Origin: Novipirellula herctigrandis | GTDB lineage: Bacteria > Planctomycetota > Planctomycetia > Pirellulales > Pirellulaceae | Assembly: GCA_007859835.1 (NCBI GenBank) | Contig: SJPJ01000001.1 | Span: forward strand, 4,004,623-4,068,622 | Direction of reading: 5' to 3' | DNA: 64,000 nucleotides | Part shown: positions 47,104 through 56,200 of the stretch, piece by piece | Position numbering within the stretch: the first letter of the stretch is position 1 | Layout of the letters: every line of letters begins with the position of its first letter | Notes under the pieces: model-generated | The model's database searches: none | Seen by the model: the letters and a program-made list of their open reading frames with translations, nothing else | What the model was told of the DNA's origin: nothing | Position numbers and translations under genes: made by a program

Positions 47104-48039
47104 ATGTTCTACGACCTGCTTCTTGCGAGCGTCGGCGTATTCGTGGTCGCCTCGCTAGGATTTTTTGGAAGCTGGCTTCTCTGTCAGCACCACCACCGGT
47201 CCGCAACCACTCTTTGCGCACTCGGTCTGCTTGGTGCCCCTATGTTTGCATGGTATTTATCGGAACAGCTTTGGTGGGCAAACTTGATTCCCGTCAGCAG
47301 TGCGATTGTGTGGTCGAATTTGGCTCCCGTTTTGCTGGCGATAGCGGCAGGAACGATTTTTGGTAACCGTTCGACATCGTTGTTCCGACGCGGCTTGGTC
47401 GTTTTGCCAATTTCTGTCATGGCGATGGTCAGTTTGGTTGGCCCGGTTGCTCGTCCTGCGGTTAGGCCACTGACGGGGTGGGAGATCGCCCAATGGCGAA
47501 AAGGACATTGCCTCCAATCTCACGAATCGACTTGCTGTCCTGCTTCGGCCGCGACACTTTTGAAATTGCACGGTATCGAGACGACCGAACGGGAAATGGC
47601 ACACCAATGCCTGACCGGTCAGGACGGAACCAGCCCTTTGGGTTTGTTCCGGGGAGTCTGCGCCGCAACACGTCTAACACAAAAAAGGCCGTCGGTTACG
47701 AAGCGGTCACCGGAACAGTGGTCGATGGAGAACCAGTTGCCGGCAATTGCACTGGTAACATTTGAACCTTGCTTACGGGCCGGTCAATCTTTTCGGGCCG
47801 GTCAATCTTTTCGGGCCGGTCAATCAAGTTGGACAACGGAAACGTGGAGTGGGTTCTTTCGTTCGACAAACTTTGGCGACGATCGTGAAGGCCACGCCGT
47901 CGTCGTACTCGGTCAAACCGACGACGGAGATTGGCAAATCAGCGATCCTGCGGTTGGACTCGTCACTTGGTCCAACGAGCAATTCCTAAGTCGCTTCAGC
48001 GGTCAAGCGATCTATCTTGCCGAACCCGATTGTCGTTAG
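47104..48039 (+). CDS. membrane-anchored C39-like cysteine peptidase
   Basis: 311 residues from ATG 47104, with a GGAAGG site upstream. Four N-terminal hydrophobic segments (about 4-27, 34-52, 65-85 and 96-118) precede a peptidase domain. The catalytic Cys is probably Cys144 in HESTCCPASAA, with Gln138 as the oxyanion residue, His264 in EGHAVVVLG and Asp281 in ISDPAVGL: the papain-like C39 order. C39 domains usually sit at the N-terminus of ABC bacteriocin exporters and cut at double-Gly leaders; here there is no ABC part. An insertion with FRAGQS repeats (about 224-241) lies between Cys and His. Partner and substrate are unknown; no double-Gly peptide gene was noticed nearby. Confidence 0.7.
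   Translation: MFYDLLLASVGVFVVASLGFFGSWLLCQHHHRSATTLCALGLLGAPMFAWYLSEQLWWANLIPVSSAIVWSNLAPVLLAIAAGTIFGNRSTSLFRRGLVVLPISVMAMVSLVGPVARPAVRPLTGWEIAQWRKGHCLQSHESTCCPASAATLLKLHGIETTEREMAHQCLTGQDGTSPLGLFRGVCAATRLTQKRPSVTKRSPEQWSMENQLPAIALVTFEPCLRAGQSFRAGQSFRAGQSSWTTETWSGFFRSTNFGDDREGHAVVVLGQTDDGDWQISDPAVGLVTWSNEQFLSRFSGQAIYLAEPDCR
47776..47825 (+). repeat. 18-bp tandem repeat inside the C39-like gene
   Basis: CGGGCCGGTCAATCTTTT occurs at 47776-47793 and 47794-47811, with a partial third copy to 47825. It encodes RAGQSF units in a loop between the catalytic Cys and His. Confidence 0.9.
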
Positions 48040-48382
48040 CGAAGTCGCTCAAGCAACCTGCCGATTGCTGAGATCCTACTCCGACACTATGCACGTTCGA
48101 CGTCGCTGATGAATTGACTTCTACTTCTTTATGAAATCCCGCTAAGCAACGTCGGCCCCCCAATTCCATCCAAGTTGTCCTTCGAATATTGGGGGTTCCA
48201 CAACAACTGGCGCGCGAATGCATTATTCTGGGGCGTTCTAGGATTCCATCATGTTAGTACGTCCGGTCGTTGAACCGGACACCAGAATCACGCCTCACCT
48301 CACCACGCAAGTTGCGTCTCACCTGCTAGTCGAAAAATCGCAGATGATTTCTCGTTGAATCAAGCTGGAAAGAAACCTCGCC
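48040..48382. other. intergenic region upstream of the GH106-like gene
   Basis: 343 bases with no supported gene. A perfect 7-bp hairpin, GTCCGGT (48261-48267) / ACCGGAC (48274-48280) with a 6-base loop, lies about 100 bases before the next start codon. A small inverted repeat (48305-48317) is listed separately. Confidence 0.5.
48305..48317. promoter_or_regulatory. candidate operator (inverted repeat)
   Basis: ACGCAA-G-TTGCGT is a perfect 6+1+6 inverted repeat, 65 bases before the GH106-like start. Its shape fits a dimeric regulator site (LacI/GntR-like), but no regulator gene is adjacent and the site may be chance. Confidence 0.25.
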
Positions 48383-51300
48383 ATGTCGCATCCACTAACG
48401 TGCAAAACAACGTTTTGTCTCCTTGTCCTCATCCTCAGTTGCCGAATTTGTACCGCTCAAATTCCAGAAGGCAGAGAAACGCTACTTCAAGGATTTATCT
48501 CACCTTCGAAAGAGGCCCGGCCATCTACCTATTGGCTCTGGCTTAATGGATACGTGAATCGGGAACACGTACGACGCGAGCTAGAACAATTTCGCGATAA
48601 AGGAATCAGTGGCGTTTGCCTCTTCGACATGGGCGCGCGCGGTATTAAGGAGAAGATGCCACCAAACGGACCTGCTTTCATGAGCGAACACTCGGTCGAC
48701 GACATTGCTCACGCGGTGCGTGTTGCGGGAGAACTCGACTTGAATGTTCAACTCTCGGTCTCTAGCAGCTGGGACATGGGCGGAAGCTGGGTCAAACCTG
48801 AACACGCCAGCATGGGACTCTTTCAATCGACGCTAACGACGATGGGCCCAACAAAGTTCGACCAGCCGCTACCGCTACCATCGCTCCCTACTAAGGCCCC
48901 AAAGGATGACGATGGTAAACCGTTGTTCCTAAAGAACGTCGCCGTGTTGGCGGTGCCCATAAAGAAACGCTTGCCCGGCCATGACTTCATCATCCGGATG
49001 GATCCGCCGGGAATTCACACGATCCATCGGGCAGTTTTGTACAACACACTAAGCGACAATCCGAAACGGCACGGCGACCAAAATCTTTTTGCGAAGGATT
49101 TTTCGATCGCTGTTTCCACAACCGACCCGACAAGCGATGCATTCCATGAAGTACTATCATCATCATTAGCGGCGACAACCGACGCCCAGTCGTTCACGAT
49201 ACCCGCGACAGAGGCGCGCTACGTTCGGCTACGACTCGGCCAAGGACACAACACAAAATTTGACGCCGTTCAGCTCGCCGAATTCGAACTCTACAACGAA
49301 CAGGGGGTCAATGTCGTCGCATCGCATGAGGCTGACCGAAGCCGCGATGGCGGTGATTTGGTTGGCTACTGTGACCAGCGCGAAAACGTCAACGTCTGGA
49401 CTGCCCAAAACATCATTGATGGATCCAAAGCAGGCGCTGGCGGAAGTTGGTCCTCGACGGGGCTCCCGCCACTTGTGATTGATAGACTCGAAGACATTAT
49501 TGACCTGACTGATAGGGTTGACGCCGATGGCCACCTGACGTGGAACGTGCCCGATGGCGAGTGGATCATCATGCGATTTGTCTGTGCCAACACAGGCGAA
49601 CGACTCAAGGTCCCAAGCCCAAATTCAGACGGTCTCGCTACCGATCATCTCAATCGTGAGGCGACGATCACGTTCCTTGATAAGGAGATCCAAGAACTGC
49701 AAAACAAGCTAGGCCCCCTTGGCGATACGGCGCTCAAACAACTTTATCTTGCCAGCTATGAGGTGCGAGGCAGGATATGGACTGCTGATTTGCTTGAGCA
49801 GTTTCAATCGTATCGCGGTTACGATATGACACGCTACTTGCCTGCACTTTTGGGACACATCATTGTCAATGATGAGATCACACAACGTTTTCAATATGAC
49901 TTCCGCAAAACACTCGGCGACCTTCTTGTCGACGCCTATTATCGAACGGCTGCTGAAACGGCTCACCTAGCCGGCATCGGCATTGAATCCGAAGCGGGTG
50001 GTCCCGGTCCTCCGATTCATCAGGTGCCCGTCGATGCACTCAAAGCTCAAGGCGCGATCGACGAGATTCGAGGCGAGTTTTGGCCCAAGCGTCCCCACGC
50101 CGATCAGCTTTGGGTCGTCAAGGAAACCGCCTGTGCTGGTCACACCTACGGCAAAAGAGTGATTCACATGGAAGCATTCACCAGCATGCACCATTGGCAG
50201 GACGGTCCCTTTGATCTTAAGCCCTCTGCGGATCGTGCCTTCTGTGAAGGGGCAAACCATATGGTCTGGCACACCGCAGCCCATCTGCCGCCTGAGTCGG
50301 GCCAACCGGGGTGGGTCTACGGTGCCGGCACCCATCTCAATACGAATCGAGTTTGGTGGTCCAAAGCGAAGCCGTTTCTTGACTATCTGGCAAGATGCTC
50401 TTTCATGCTTCAGCAAGGAAAATTCGTTGCTGACGTCGTCTACTACTACGGCGATCAAGGCTACAACTTCGTGCCCCCGAAGCATGTTGATCCGTCCCTT
50501 GGACAGGGATATGACTACGATGTTGTCAATCGCGAAGTGATTTTGAATCGCATGAGCGTTCATCAAGGGCGGATCACACTGGCCGATGGAATGAGCTATG
50601 GCGTCCTGGTTTTGCCCGATCGCCAAGACATCGACATTGACGTCTTGAGGAAGCTTGAGTCACTTATTCGAGACGGCGCAACGGTTGTTGGAGCAAAGCC
50701 AACCAAGGCCAATGGATTGACCGATTATCCGCAGCGAGATTTATCCGTTAGGGAACTCGCGGACAAAATTTGGGGCGACTGCGATGGCGAAAAATCGACC
50801 GAACATCGATACGGAAAAGGGCGTGTGCGATGCGGCCCGTCGCTTGGCGAGATTCTAGCGAACATGAACGCCGGTCCGGATTTTACGTTTCAATCCTCGA
50901 AGCACGATTCGGACCTCGACTTCATCCATCGTCGAACCAACACATCGGACATCTATTTTATTCGCAACAAACAGGATACCTGGACGAATGCCGATTGTGC
51001 ATTTCGCGCATCTGGCGTGCCCGAACTTTGGGACCCAGCGACCGGCACGACGCAGGCCATTGTACCGCATGAACCATTGGGGGATCGCACTTCAATACCG
51101 CTGCAACTGGCTCCCTACGGTTCCGTCTTCGTTGTGTTTCACCATACAGCAAACACATTCAACGGCGGCCTAAAACTAACCGAACCTAACGAGGCGCTCG
51201 GTTTGCCAAGAACGCGTATTGAATCGCATGACACAACAGAAACCCAACTCACCGTTTTCCAAAATGGTGAACATCACGTCGTCCAGGGCAGCACGGATGC

Positions 51301-51850
51301 CCGCGAATGCGTCGTCTCGGATCTTCCTGCGCCACTTACATTGAACGGGCCATGGACGATCACGTTGGAAAAACTTGATGGAGTCCAGCCGACACTCACC
51401 ATGGATCGACTGGTACCCTGGAACGAAAATGACGACGAAGGCCTTCGCTATTATTCCGGCATTGGATCCCATCATATCGATTTTGAATTGCCCGAAAGTT
51501 GGGTTACCGACGAGCGACGCATCTTCTTAGACCTTGGCGAACTCTGGGCTATCGGCACAGTCAAACTGAATGGGCATTCGATCGGCACGCTATGGAAACC
51601 GCCCTTTGTCGTCGACATTTGCTCTGCCGCTGTTTCAGGAAAGAACACACTAACGATCGAAGTGGCAAACACCTGGAACAATCGACTCGTTGGCGATGCT
51701 TCCTTGGCGCCGGACCATCGCGTCACACGCACCAACATCAGCGGAAACAATGGGGTGGCGTGGAAAGATTGCCCATTGCGCAAGTCCGGTCTGTTCGGCC
51801 CAGTCCGATTAATCCCAGGCAAACGAGTGAGTTTACCGTCTAAACCTTAG
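48383..51850 (+). CDS. secreted glycoside hydrolase, GH106-like (alpha-L-rhamnosidase type)
   Basis: 1155 residues from ATG 48383. A signal peptide is present (FCLLVLILSCRICTAQ, about 11-26). The N-terminal part GFISPSKEARPSTYWLWLNGYV, then 'REHVRRELEQFRDKGISGVCLFDM', matches the GH106 start (P-x-x-x-A-R-P-x-x-x-W-x-W-x-x-G...L...G-x-x-G). A discoidin-like insertion (about 200-330) occurs before the catalytic region (GIGIESEAGGPGPP; KRVIHMEAFTSMHHW; EGANHMVWHTAAH). The end contains a GH2-type sugar-binding fold (ERRIFLDLGELWAIGTVKLNGHSIG; LTIEVANTWNNRL). GH106 enzymes release alpha-L-rhamnose from pectin or ulvan-like polymers. It may act with the PL11 lyase. The substrate is inference. Confidence 0.75.
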   Translation: MSHPLTCKTTFCLLVLILSCRICTAQIPEGRETLLQGFISPSKEARPSTYWLWLNGYVNREHVRRELEQFRDKGISGVCLFDMGARGIKEKMPPNGPAFMSEHSVDDIAHAVRVAGELDLNVQLSVSSSWDMGGSWVKPEHASMGLFQSTLTTMGPTKFDQPLPLPSLPTKAPKDDDGKPLFLKNVAVLAVPIKKRLPGHDFIIRMDPPGIHTIHRAVLYNTLSDNPKRHGDQNLFAKDFSIAVSTTDPTSDAFHEVLSSSLAATTDAQSFTIPATEARYVRLRLGQGHNTKFDAVQLAEFELYNEQGVNVVASHEADRSRDGGDLVGYCDQRENVNVWTAQNIIDGSKAGAGGSWSSTGLPPLVIDRLEDIIDLTDRVDADGHLTWNVPDGEWIIMRFVCANTGERLKVPSPNSDGLATDHLNREATITFLDKEIQELQNKLGPLGDTALKQLYLASYEVRGRIWTADLLEQFQSYRGYDMTRYLPALLGHIIVNDEITQRFQYDFRKTLGDLLVDAYYRTAAETAHLAGIGIESEAGGPGPPIHQVPVDALKAQGAIDEIRGEFWPKRPHADQLWVVKETACAGHTYGKRVIHMEAFTSMHHWQDGPFDLKPSADRAFCEGANHMVWHTAAHLPPESGQPGWVYGAGTHLNTNRVWWSKAKPFLDYLARCSFMLQQGKFVADVVYYYGDQGYNFVPPKHVDPSLGQGYDYDVVNREVILNRMSVHQGRITLADGMSYGVLVLPDRQDIDIDVLRKLESLIRDGATVVGAKPTKANGLTDYPQRDLSVRELADKIWGDCDGEKSTEHRYGKGRVRCGPSLGEILANMNAGPDFTFQSSKHDSDLDFIHRRTNTSDIYFIRNKQDTWTNADCAFRASGVPELWDPATGTTQAIVPHEPLGDRTSIPLQLAPYGSVFVVFHHTANTFNGGLKLTEPNEALGLPRTRIESHDTTETQLTVFQNGEHHVVQGSTDARECVVSDLPAPLTLNGPWTITLEKLDGVQPTLTMDRLVPWNENDDEGLRYYSGIGSHHIDFELPESWVTDERRIFLDLGELWAIGTVKLNGHSIGTLWKPPFVVDICSAAVSGKNTLTIEVANTWNNRLVGDASLAPDHRVTRTNISGNNGVAWKDCPLRKSGLFGPVRLIPGKRVSLPSKP

Positions 51851-52378
51851 GTTCGGGAATCACGTGGAAACGACCATTCCGGTTTGGACGAGGAACAAAA
51901 TTCCACCGGTTGGGCATCGTTGGAAAACGAAAATAGATTCGATGTCGAAGTTCAAAAATCCTTGATGAAGGATTCGAATCGATGCATGATTGCCGTTCCT
52001 GTTTGTGGAAGCCATTGGTGCCTTGGGTTTCGATAACTCAACGCATGTTCCCCTCAGCTATATCCGATTTCTCCGATTTGTAGCGGTTATCGTTGCCAGA
52101 AAAACTTCAACATCGCGGTCTCCCTAGGCGTTACAACTAAGCACAATCTTTCTTTGCATCACCCAACGCTCGACAGACCAACGAATGAGGAATTCTGTCA
52201 CCACAAAACGTCTCTAACGGAGCGGGGGCCTTAACTTCACAGAATCTTCATATACAGGCACCTGGACAAGCGAGTTTTCACCGCAAAAATCTCGTTTTAC
52301 AGGACGGTTTCGTGTCGACAGTTGACGCGTTGTTTTTGGTGGGACCGATAGCTCATTTCCGTAGAGAGAATTTGAAAG
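51851..52378. other. intergenic region upstream of the lipoprotein/DUF1559 pair
   Basis: 528 bases. No open frame with family support, no strong hairpin and no tRNA-like fold was seen. A TTGACG hexamer at 52322-52327 lies 52 bases before the small lipoprotein start, but no good -10 element follows at normal spacing, so a promoter is only possible. Confidence 0.45.
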
Positions 52379-52558
52379 ATGAAAAGTCATAAAGTGTTTT
52401 TGTCCATCACGGTCATTGTCTGTTCTCTATCATTTCCGGGGTGCGGGCGTGATGGAAACACGGTCATCGAACCAGGCGAACCTTATCAGATGACGGAAAT
52501 TGAAAAGAAGAATGCGGAGCAGAACGACCGCGAGCGAGAAGAGGAAAACCGCCGTTAA
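52379..52558 (+). CDS. small lipoprotein, partner of DUF1559 protein
   Basis: 59 residues from ATG 52379. A basic start (MKSHK), a hydrophobic segment [14 protein letters not shown] and a lipobox-like FPGC are followed by [20 protein letters not shown] and a highly charged Lys/Glu/Arg tail (EEENRR). In planctomycetes, tiny lipoproteins of this shape with a conserved 'TEIEK...' tail repeatedly occur next to DUF1559 genes. The DUF1559 gene starts 85 bases downstream. Too short for most gene finders. Function unknown; the membrane anchor could support the pseudopilin-like neighbour. Confidence 0.65.
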   Translation: MKSHKVFLSITVIVCSLSFPGCGRDGNTVIEPGEPYQMTEIEKKNAEQNDREREEENRR

Positions 52559-52643
52559 GTCTGCACAACCCCGAAACCGTCAAGCAAACGATTCCTACTT
52601 TCTAATCAAACTTATCCTTTTCGTTTTTAACCAGGAGCAGAAA

Positions 52644-53876
52644 ATGAAGTCGAACGTACGAACCGCCCGCGGATTTACGTTGGTGGAATTATTGGTGGTG
52701 ATTGCAATCATCGGAGTCTTGGTCGGATTGTTGCTTCCGGCGGTTCAAGCGGCCCGCGAGGCTGCACGGCGAATGAGTTGTAGCAATAACTTCAAGCAGA
52801 TCGGCTTGGGGTTACACAACTATCATTCCGCATACAACCAATTGCCCACACAGTTGGGCGGTAGCGGCGGACCACTCAGCGGATCAGACGCTTATTACAA
52901 AGCCTCGGACCGAACCAATAACCAATCGAGTAGCTTTCTCATCGGCATCACTCCTTTCATCGAGCAACAGGCGTTGTGGGAACAAATCAGCAACCCGAAC
53001 TCGACGGACCTCTCGACCCCGGGCGTTCCACGTGTCATTCCTTGGCCCGCGATGGGACCGACGGCAACCGAAGACGTCAACGAATCACCCTCGACCAATT
53101 CGGTCAATACGGCATATCAGCCATGGATGACGAGCGTTGCAACGCTTCGCTGCCCAAGCGATCCAGGTGTCGGGTTGCCGGCAATGGGTCGAACAAACTA
53201 CGCAGCCTGTATCGGCGATGCAACGAGCTATATGGATTCCGGACCCTTTGGCAGTAGGCTCACTCTTGACAACTACCGTAACGAACGATTTCGTGCGGCA
53301 GGTCGTGGAGTCTTCAGGGCACGTACGGATATTCGATTCCGTGACATTCTTGATGGCCTTGCCAATTCAATCATGTGTGGCGAGATCGCAACGGACTTGG
53401 GTGATCGCGATATCCGCACACTTACGAATACGGGCACGAGCTCAAGCGGAATTCACAACAACCCAACTGATTGCCGTGATGACATCGACGCGTTACGCCC
53501 CCAATTTTGGGATCCCAATGTGACAACGCTCGTTGCAGCAAACGAAGGCCGAGGATACCGCTGGGCGAACGGTAACGCAATTTTCACCAGCTTCAATACC
53601 ATCCTTCCCCCGAACAAGGAAACTTGCGTTCGCTACGGGGATACAGGTTGGGGAATTGTTCCGCCTAGCAGCCGCCATCAAGGTGGATGCCACATCCTTA
53701 TGTCCGATGGTGCCGTTAAATTCATCACCGACTCAATCGAGGCGGGGCAATCCTCGAACGGAACCGTGCAATTCGGTCAAACGGACAATCGGGCACCAGG
53801 CCAAGCCAGCCCGTACGGTTTGTGGGGAGCACTTGGTACCAGGGGCGCCAAGGAAGTCATCGGCGAGGACTTCTAA
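52644..53876 (+). CDS. DUF1559 prepilin-like protein
   Basis: 410 residues from ATG 52644, with an AGGAG site 8 bases upstream; the frame is open to 52500, but that part overlaps the lipoprotein gene. The N-terminus has a type IV pilin-like methylation motif ([14 protein letters not shown]) with Phe after the cleaved Gly and Glu at +5, then [13 protein letters not shown] and NLGLHNYH-like [10 protein letters not shown]. The C-terminus has the H-X9-DG motif ([13 protein letters not shown]), which defines the planctomycete DUF1559 family. The protein is exported by a pseudopilin-like route. Dozens of copies per genome are usual in Pirellulaceae. Biological role unknown. Confidence 0.93.
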   Translation: MKSNVRTARGFTLVELLVVIAIIGVLVGLLLPAVQAAREAARRMSCSNNFKQIGLGLHNYHSAYNQLPTQLGGSGGPLSGSDAYYKASDRTNNQSSSFLIGITPFIEQQALWEQISNPNSTDLSTPGVPRVIPWPAMGPTATEDVNESPSTNSVNTAYQPWMTSVATLRCPSDPGVGLPAMGRTNYAACIGDATSYMDSGPFGSRLTLDNYRNERFRAAGRGVFRARTDIRFRDILDGLANSIMCGEIATDLGDRDIRTLTNTGTSSSGIHNNPTDCRDDIDALRPQFWDPNVTTLVAANEGRGYRWANGNAIFTSFNTILPPNKETCVRYGDTGWGIVPPSSRHQGGCHILMSDGAVKFITDSIEAGQSSNGTVQFGQTDNRAPGQASPYGLWGALGTRGAKEVIGEDF

Positions 53877-53922
53877 TCGTGACTCGCGAATGCGTGCCAC
53901 AGCGTGCGCGTGATCGTTTTCT

Positions 53923-53942
53923 CCGGGGCCTAACGGCCCCGG
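53923..53942 (+). terminator. hairpin after the DUF1559 gene (terminator-like)
   Basis: CCGGGGCC (53923-53930), loop TAAC, GGCCCCGG (53935-53942): a perfect 8-bp GC stem 46 bases after the stop codon. No T run follows (CTTGTGGG), so it may act only as an RNA end stabiliser or a weak terminator. Confidence 0.6.
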
Positions 53943-54017
53943 CTTGTGGGCGGCAAAGATTCAGTTTGGAAGTCACTTACGGATCGGTCCCCTGAATCTT
54001 GTTTTAGCAACCATCCC

Positions 54018-54680
54018 ATGAGTCATTCGACATATCTCCCCGGCCCGACGGCCGATACGGTTCGCGATGCTGACGGTAAGACTCTCACGCCACCACCTGA
54101 TTGGGCACTTTTGCCACCGGGCGACGCGGGACTAACACGCCGCGTAAAAGCCGCAGGTGACTTTTGGATTGTCCAAGAAAAGAAGGGTCGGCGGACTTTT
54201 TCGAAAGGGATTTGGGCATCGTCAGCAACGATTGAGCGAATTCGAGGCGATTTGGAGGCCGAGCGGTCGACCGAAGCGTATGCCAAACGCAAATTGGCCG
54301 ACAAAGCACGTCGCGACCAAGCCCAAGCTACATACGTTGACGAGTTCTACGAGTCGGTGCTCGCGTATTTAGACTTTGCCTCTCCGTACGCCGAGGTAGC
54401 TGCGAAAATGGCTCGTGCGATCACCGATCATGCCACTCCGGTTGGCAGCGGCACGGTGGCCCGAACCAAACGCATCTCGGTCGAGCAGCGCGCAGAAGCT
54501 GCTGTGATCGCGTGGATGCGTCATCAAACAACGGCCTACGATTCCATGAGCATTCCGCGCGTGAAGGGAAAGCGACGTGAAGTTCGCCGCATGCTTGCGA
54601 CTCGCTCCAAAGAGCTTCTCTCACGTTATCGACGTGGAGAAGCCATTTCTGAAACTTGCCCACTGAATCGAGCCTTGTAA
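54018..54680 (+). CDS. DUF2293-containing protein
   Basis: 220 residues from ATG 54018 (MSHSTYLPGPTADTV); the frame extends 24 codons upstream without support. The N-terminal half contains DAGLTRRVKAAGDFWIVQEKKGRR, resembling a short DNA-binding-like or metal-free module, then a helix rich in Lys/Arg. The C-terminal part (about 140-205) fits DUF2293: AAVIAWMRHQTTAYDSM, then VKGKRREVRRMLATRSKELLSRYR, with the 'R-x-x-VR-x-x-L' and terminal 'RYR' that typify the family. Very basic overall, so nucleic-acid binding is possible. Function unknown. Confidence 0.7.
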   Translation: MSHSTYLPGPTADTVRDADGKTLTPPPDWALLPPGDAGLTRRVKAAGDFWIVQEKKGRRTFSKGIWASSATIERIRGDLEAERSTEAYAKRKLADKARRDQAQATYVDEFYESVLAYLDFASPYAEVAAKMARAITDHATPVGSGTVARTKRISVEQRAEAAVIAWMRHQTTAYDSMSIPRVKGKRREVRRMLATRSKELLSRYRRGEAISETCPLNRAL

Positions 54681-55156
54681 GGCTAAAGCGTTTCCATTTA
54701 TTTCGTGGGGCAAGGGTGAAACCTGGCGTCATGCTCTGCTAGGTCTCATACACCCTGCCGGGGGGAACTGCATCCATTCAAATGCTCTCGGAATGAGAAA
54801 TTTCAGTCGTCCCCCGATAGCCCCGCTCTAATCAAACAGCGATTCCTGAAAGCTGGGCCCAAGTCGCACGTCATTCGATTCAGACACGATTTGGTCCGTG
54901 TTAGGCGACGCCCAGGGGTCCGTGTTAGGCGACGCCCAGGGGTTTTGCAACGGTTGCCTTGGGTCAGAAAACCGCCCCGCGTGCAAAAACGGCATATCCG
55001 TGACACTTTTTCCACATCGGATCTTCTACCTGAACACCTCGACCGCACCGCGTTTTGGCGAGTGTTGGTCGATTTTCGGCTCTGCCGCTTCATCGTTTGC
55101 TCATCGTTCGTTAGCCTCTCAGGGGCTTGATCTTTGACCCTTTTTCTTAGCGATGG
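54681..55156. other. intergenic region with structured RNA-like stem and 24-bp duplication
   Basis: 476 bases without a supported gene. At 54709-54759 GGCAAGGGTG pairs with CACCCTGCC (one bulged A), enclosing ACCT (54721-54724) / AGGT (54741-54744): a possible folded RNA after the DUF2293 gene, without a T tail. A 24-bp tandem duplication (54893-54940) follows. Minus-strand frames here (for example 54803-55183) have no family support. Confidence 0.45.
54893..54940 (+). repeat. 24-bp tandem duplication
   Basis: Two exact adjacent copies (54893-54916 and 54917-54940) of a unit beginning GGTCCGTGTTAGGCGACG. Recent duplication in an intergenic region. Confidence 0.95.
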
Positions 55157-56158
55157 ATGCCGATGACCCCTGACGATTCTCACGAAACCCCATTCCAGAT
55201 CGATGATGCTGATTCAGACGAAAACGCTGTCGAGGTTTCGACTGAACAAACCGAGAACCCACCTTCCCACCACGAGTTAACCGAGGTCGAAGCCACGACC
55301 GATCCGTACGAATCGGGTGAGGAAGTGGTTGAGCCTGACGTGGTCGAAGCAAACCAAGCTTGGGACGAGGACGATCCCAAACTAGCCGAATTGGCCGAGC
55401 CGTTTGTTGGGCAATGGAATACGTTGATTAGCACAACCAATTGGGAGAAAGGAGAAATCATCCATAATTGGCGTCACGCATTGATCGATTCCGGCGCACC
55501 GTCGACCGAATATTCCGACGATGCTTGGGCTCGCCGCGTGGGTGGTGTAACAGCGCCGCACGTCGGTCGACTGCGCCGGGTATTTGAGCGGTTCGGATCG
55601 ACGTACGCCACTTATAAATCATTGTATTGGAGTCATTTCTTGGCGGCGCTCGATTGGGATGATGCTGCGATGTGGCTCGAAGGTGCAGTCCAAGAATCAT
55701 GGAGCGTGTCGGGGATGCGTGAAAAACGCTGGGAAGCGACCGGCGCGGTCGAATCGCAACGCCCCACTAGCAGCCAGATTGTCGAAGTCGACACGGACGA
55801 AGACGTTGTGCTTCCAGCGCAGGGTGGCGGACGTACCAAAGAATATGGTGATGACCCCGACGGCGTTGCCGCAGGACCACGTCACGAGGACCCTGATTTT
55901 GGCGATACCGAAGAATTCCAATCGCTTGAAGCTAACCGGCCCCAAGGCGATGCTTCGGGCCTTGAAGTCGAAGACCCTGATCAACCAGCCGTCAGCCAAC
56001 CGTTTGCAGGTCTTCCCGAGTTGCCCGATGATCTAGCCGATGCGATTGAGTCATTGAAGCTAGCCGTCCTTCGACATAAAACTGCCAAATGGGAACGGAT
56101 TGATGCCGAATCGGTCCAGCGATATTTGGACGCGATTGGAACCTTGATCCAATCGTAA
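55157..56158 (+). CDS. acidic protein of unknown function with helical DNA-binding-like core
   Basis: 333 residues from ATG 55157 (ATG 55163 also possible). The first 75 residues are very acidic and disordered (DDADSDENAVEV). The core (about 80-190) reads WEKGEIIHNWRHALIDSG, WARRVGGVTAPHVGRLRRVFE and KSLYWSHFLAALDWDDAAMW, then ESWSVSGMREKRWE. The 'W-x-x-G-x-x-I' start and the 'LYWSHF...SWS...R' end recall phage/plasmid proteins of the DUF3102 and DUF1016-like kind, but I cannot name a family. A second acidic stretch is followed by a short helical C-terminus (LPDDLADAIESLKLAVLRHK). No signal or membrane segment. It looks like a conserved planctomycete protein. Confidence 0.7.
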   Translation: MPMTPDDSHETPFQIDDADSDENAVEVSTEQTENPPSHHELTEVEATTDPYESGEEVVEPDVVEANQAWDEDDPKLAELAEPFVGQWNTLISTTNWEKGEIIHNWRHALIDSGAPSTEYSDDAWARRVGGVTAPHVGRLRRVFERFGSTYATYKSLYWSHFLAALDWDDAAMWLEGAVQESWSVSGMREKRWEATGAVESQRPTSSQIVEVDTDEDVVLPAQGGGRTKEYGDDPDGVAAGPRHEDPDFGDTEEFQSLEANRPQGDASGLEVEDPDQPAVSQPFAGLPELPDDLADAIESLKLAVLRHKTAKWERIDAESVQRYLDAIGTLIQS

Positions 56159-56200
56159 ACGTCCTACCACCAACCACGCCCCTTTGCCGAGAAACGGAAA

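Noticed and set aside
49967-50626. 219-codon minus-strand frame antisense to the GH106-like gene
   Set aside because: Shadow of a well-supported coding region; no family features or ribosome-binding site.
54709-54759. tRNA gene
   Set aside because: Paired segments do not form a cloverleaf, and no T-loop consensus is present.
54803-55183. 126-codon minus-strand frame in the intergenic region
   Set aside because: Arg-rich chance frame across the 24-bp duplication; no family pattern.
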